In this document: positions 33,736-34,717 of the stretch, one piece after another | Layout: each line of letters begins with the position of its first letter | Numbering within the stretch: position 1 is the stretch's first letter | Assembly (NCBI GenBank): GCA_012270005.1 | Contig: JAAXJD010000132.1 | Span: 1 to 34,717, forward strand | Source of the DNA: Flavobacterium sp. | Lineage (GTDB): Bacteria > Bacteroidota > Bacteroidia > Flavobacteriales > Flavobacteriaceae | Direction: 5' to 3' | Length of the DNA: 34,717 nt | Made by a program: the position numbers and the translations under genes | The notes under the pieces: generated by a model | Database searches by the model: none | What the model was told of the DNA's origin: nothing | The model's input: the letters and a program-made list of their open reading frames with translations, nothing else

Positions 33736-34717
33736 ATGGTATTTACTACAAATGCAAAACAACTTGCTTTTATGCTGTTCTTTGTAATTACAGCAGCCTT
33801 TGCACAGAGTAACTTTAAAAACGGCTATTTTATAGATAATAATGGCACTAAAACAGAGTGCCTTATTGAGAATGAAATATGGCTTACTAACCCTACGTCT
33901 TTTAAATACAAGCTTTCTGAAAGTGCAGAGATTAACAAACGTGATATAGAGAATACCAAGGAATTTGAAGTAGAAGACTTTCACTACATACGCTTTATTG
34001 TAGATATAGACTACAGCACTAATAATGTAGAACGCATGACGTATGATAAAGAACCTTCTTTTAAACCAGAACAACTTTTTTTACGCGAGCTTTCGGCAGG
34101 TGCCGCTACCTTGTATCATGTACAGACTAATGCGTTAGAGCGGTTTTTTATGTCTAAAGACAACAGCACCCCTACCCAGCTGGTGTATAAACCCTATAAA
34201 TCAGGAAACGGTATACTGAAAAACCGCAGCTACAGAGGGCAACTATATGCTGCCATGAAGGACAAATTTAGTAATGTAAACGATTTTAAATCTGTAGATT
34301 ACAACACTAATGATCTTATAAAGCTTTTTAATAACTATAATGGGAATAAAAACGAAAGTAAAGTAAAGCGTATGGAAGCCGAATCTAAAGGCAGCTTAAG
34401 TTTTACAGTATATGCAGGTGGCGGTATATCAACAGTTAACAATTACGTACGAGGAATCCTTGAAGAGTTTAACGGTACCGCGCCAAGCACTATTGTAGGG
34501 TTAGAACTGGAGCATAGGCTTCCGTTTAATAAGAAAGCGTGGAGCATTTTTACAGCGCCGTGTTTTGAACAGTTTAGCATCAATAAAAGTATTACCGGGT
34601 ACAGCAATGCCAGTTTCTCCACGTACGAATCTACGCTTGACTTAAAATACTCCAGTATTAATATTCCTCTGGCATTGCGTTATAATTTAAATTTTAATGA
34701 AAATAACCGCTTCACTT
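33736..34717 (+). CDS. Outer-membrane beta-barrel (porin-like) protein, cut by the right edge
   Basis: An ATG at 33736 opens a frame that runs to the end of the window without a stop (at least 327 codons). Signal peptide about 1-24 (ending A-A-F-A-Q). About 25-215 is a mixed polar domain with N-G-x-x-x-T-E-C-L-I-E-N and several Lys/Asp-rich turns. From about 225 come alternating amphipathic strands (F-T-V-Y-A-G-G-G-I-S, V-G-L-E-L-E-H-R-L-P, I-N-I-P-L-A-L-R-Y-N) typical of the Bacteroidota porin/OmpA-like or PorT-like barrels. The C-terminus lies outside the window, so the family cannot be fixed. A longer frame on the opposite strand (33724-34074) is a shadow of this gene. Confidence 0.8.
   Translation, partial: MVFTTNAKQLAFMLFFVITAAFAQSNFKNGYFIDNNGTKTECLIENEIWLTNPTSFKYKLSESAEINKRDIENTKEFEVEDFHYIRFIVDIDYSTNNVERMTYDKEPSFKPEQLFLRELSAGAATLYHVQTNALERFFMSKDNSTPTQLVYKPYKSGNGILKNRSYRGQLYAAMKDKFSNVNDFKSVDYNTNDLIKLFNNYNGNKNESKVKRMEAESKGSLSFTVYAGGGISTVNNYVRGILEEFNGTAPSTIVGLELEHRLPFNKKAWSIFTAPCFEQFSINKSITGYSNASFSTYESTLDLKYSSINIPLALRYNLNFNENNRFT

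Noticed and set aside
33724..34074. A 116-codon frame on the minus strand near the right edge
   Set aside because: It is antisense to the open barrel-protein frame with a signal peptide, and has a random Cys- and Phe-rich composition.

Overview
The window looks like chromosomal DNA of a Flavobacteriaceae member (Bacteroidota), probably Flavobacterium or a close relative. The evidence is: AT-rich coding with heavy use of ATA and AAA codons, promoters of the Bacteroidota type (TTG spaced from TAnnTTTG), a SusC/SusD pair with a one-protein hybrid two-component regulator, a LETM1-related protein of the flavobacterial type, and many lipoproteins with C-D-D or C-S-D after the lipobox. I see no tRNA, rRNA, CRISPR array, insertion sequence or phage gene.

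Layout. 1-96: last codons of an enzyme entering from the left (possibly GH3), closed by a strong terminator. 278-2431 (minus): a secreted beta-lactamase-fold protein with an NTF2-like N-terminus, and upstream an XRE regulator with a membrane tail. 2565-17301 (minus): a polysaccharide utilisation locus. In transcription order it holds a hybrid two-component sensor/AraC regulator, SusC, SusD, a cytoplasmic GH130 enzyme interrupted by one in-frame stop, an MFS transporter, a secreted 569-residue protein I cannot place in a family, and a secreted GH13 alpha-glucosidase. The layout suggests outer-membrane import by SusCD, periplasmic trimming by the GH13 and the unknown protein, inner-membrane import by the MFS protein, and cytoplasmic cleavage by GH130. 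17387-18583 (minus): a DAO-type FAD oxidoreductase.

18713-20235 (plus): a LETM1-related protein and a small membrane protein. 20316-20786 (minus): a shortened beta-carbonic-anhydrase-like protein lacking the zinc-site motifs. 21006-22901: a small secreted or anchored protein and Dps (minus), divergent from OxyR (plus).

22937-29176: a vitamin B12 uptake region. A cobalamin riboswitch on the minus strand precedes btuB and a BtuG-like surface lipoprotein. A separate divergent promoter drives the substrate-binding lipoprotein, permease and ATPase (btuF, btuC, btuD type) on the plus strand. 29323-30798: four small uncharacterised plus-strand genes. 30862-33015 (minus): a TonB-dependent receptor with an unusual plug segment. 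33186-34717 (plus): a small lipoprotein, a possible 20-codon ORF behind a good promoter box, and an outer-membrane beta-barrel protein running off the right edge.

The strongest leads are the interrupted GH130 in an otherwise intact locus, the unplaced 569-residue secreted protein, the degenerate carbonic anhydrase, and the riboswitch controlling only the outer-membrane half of B12 uptake. All functional assignments come from reading translated sequence and motifs by eye; no database search was run.
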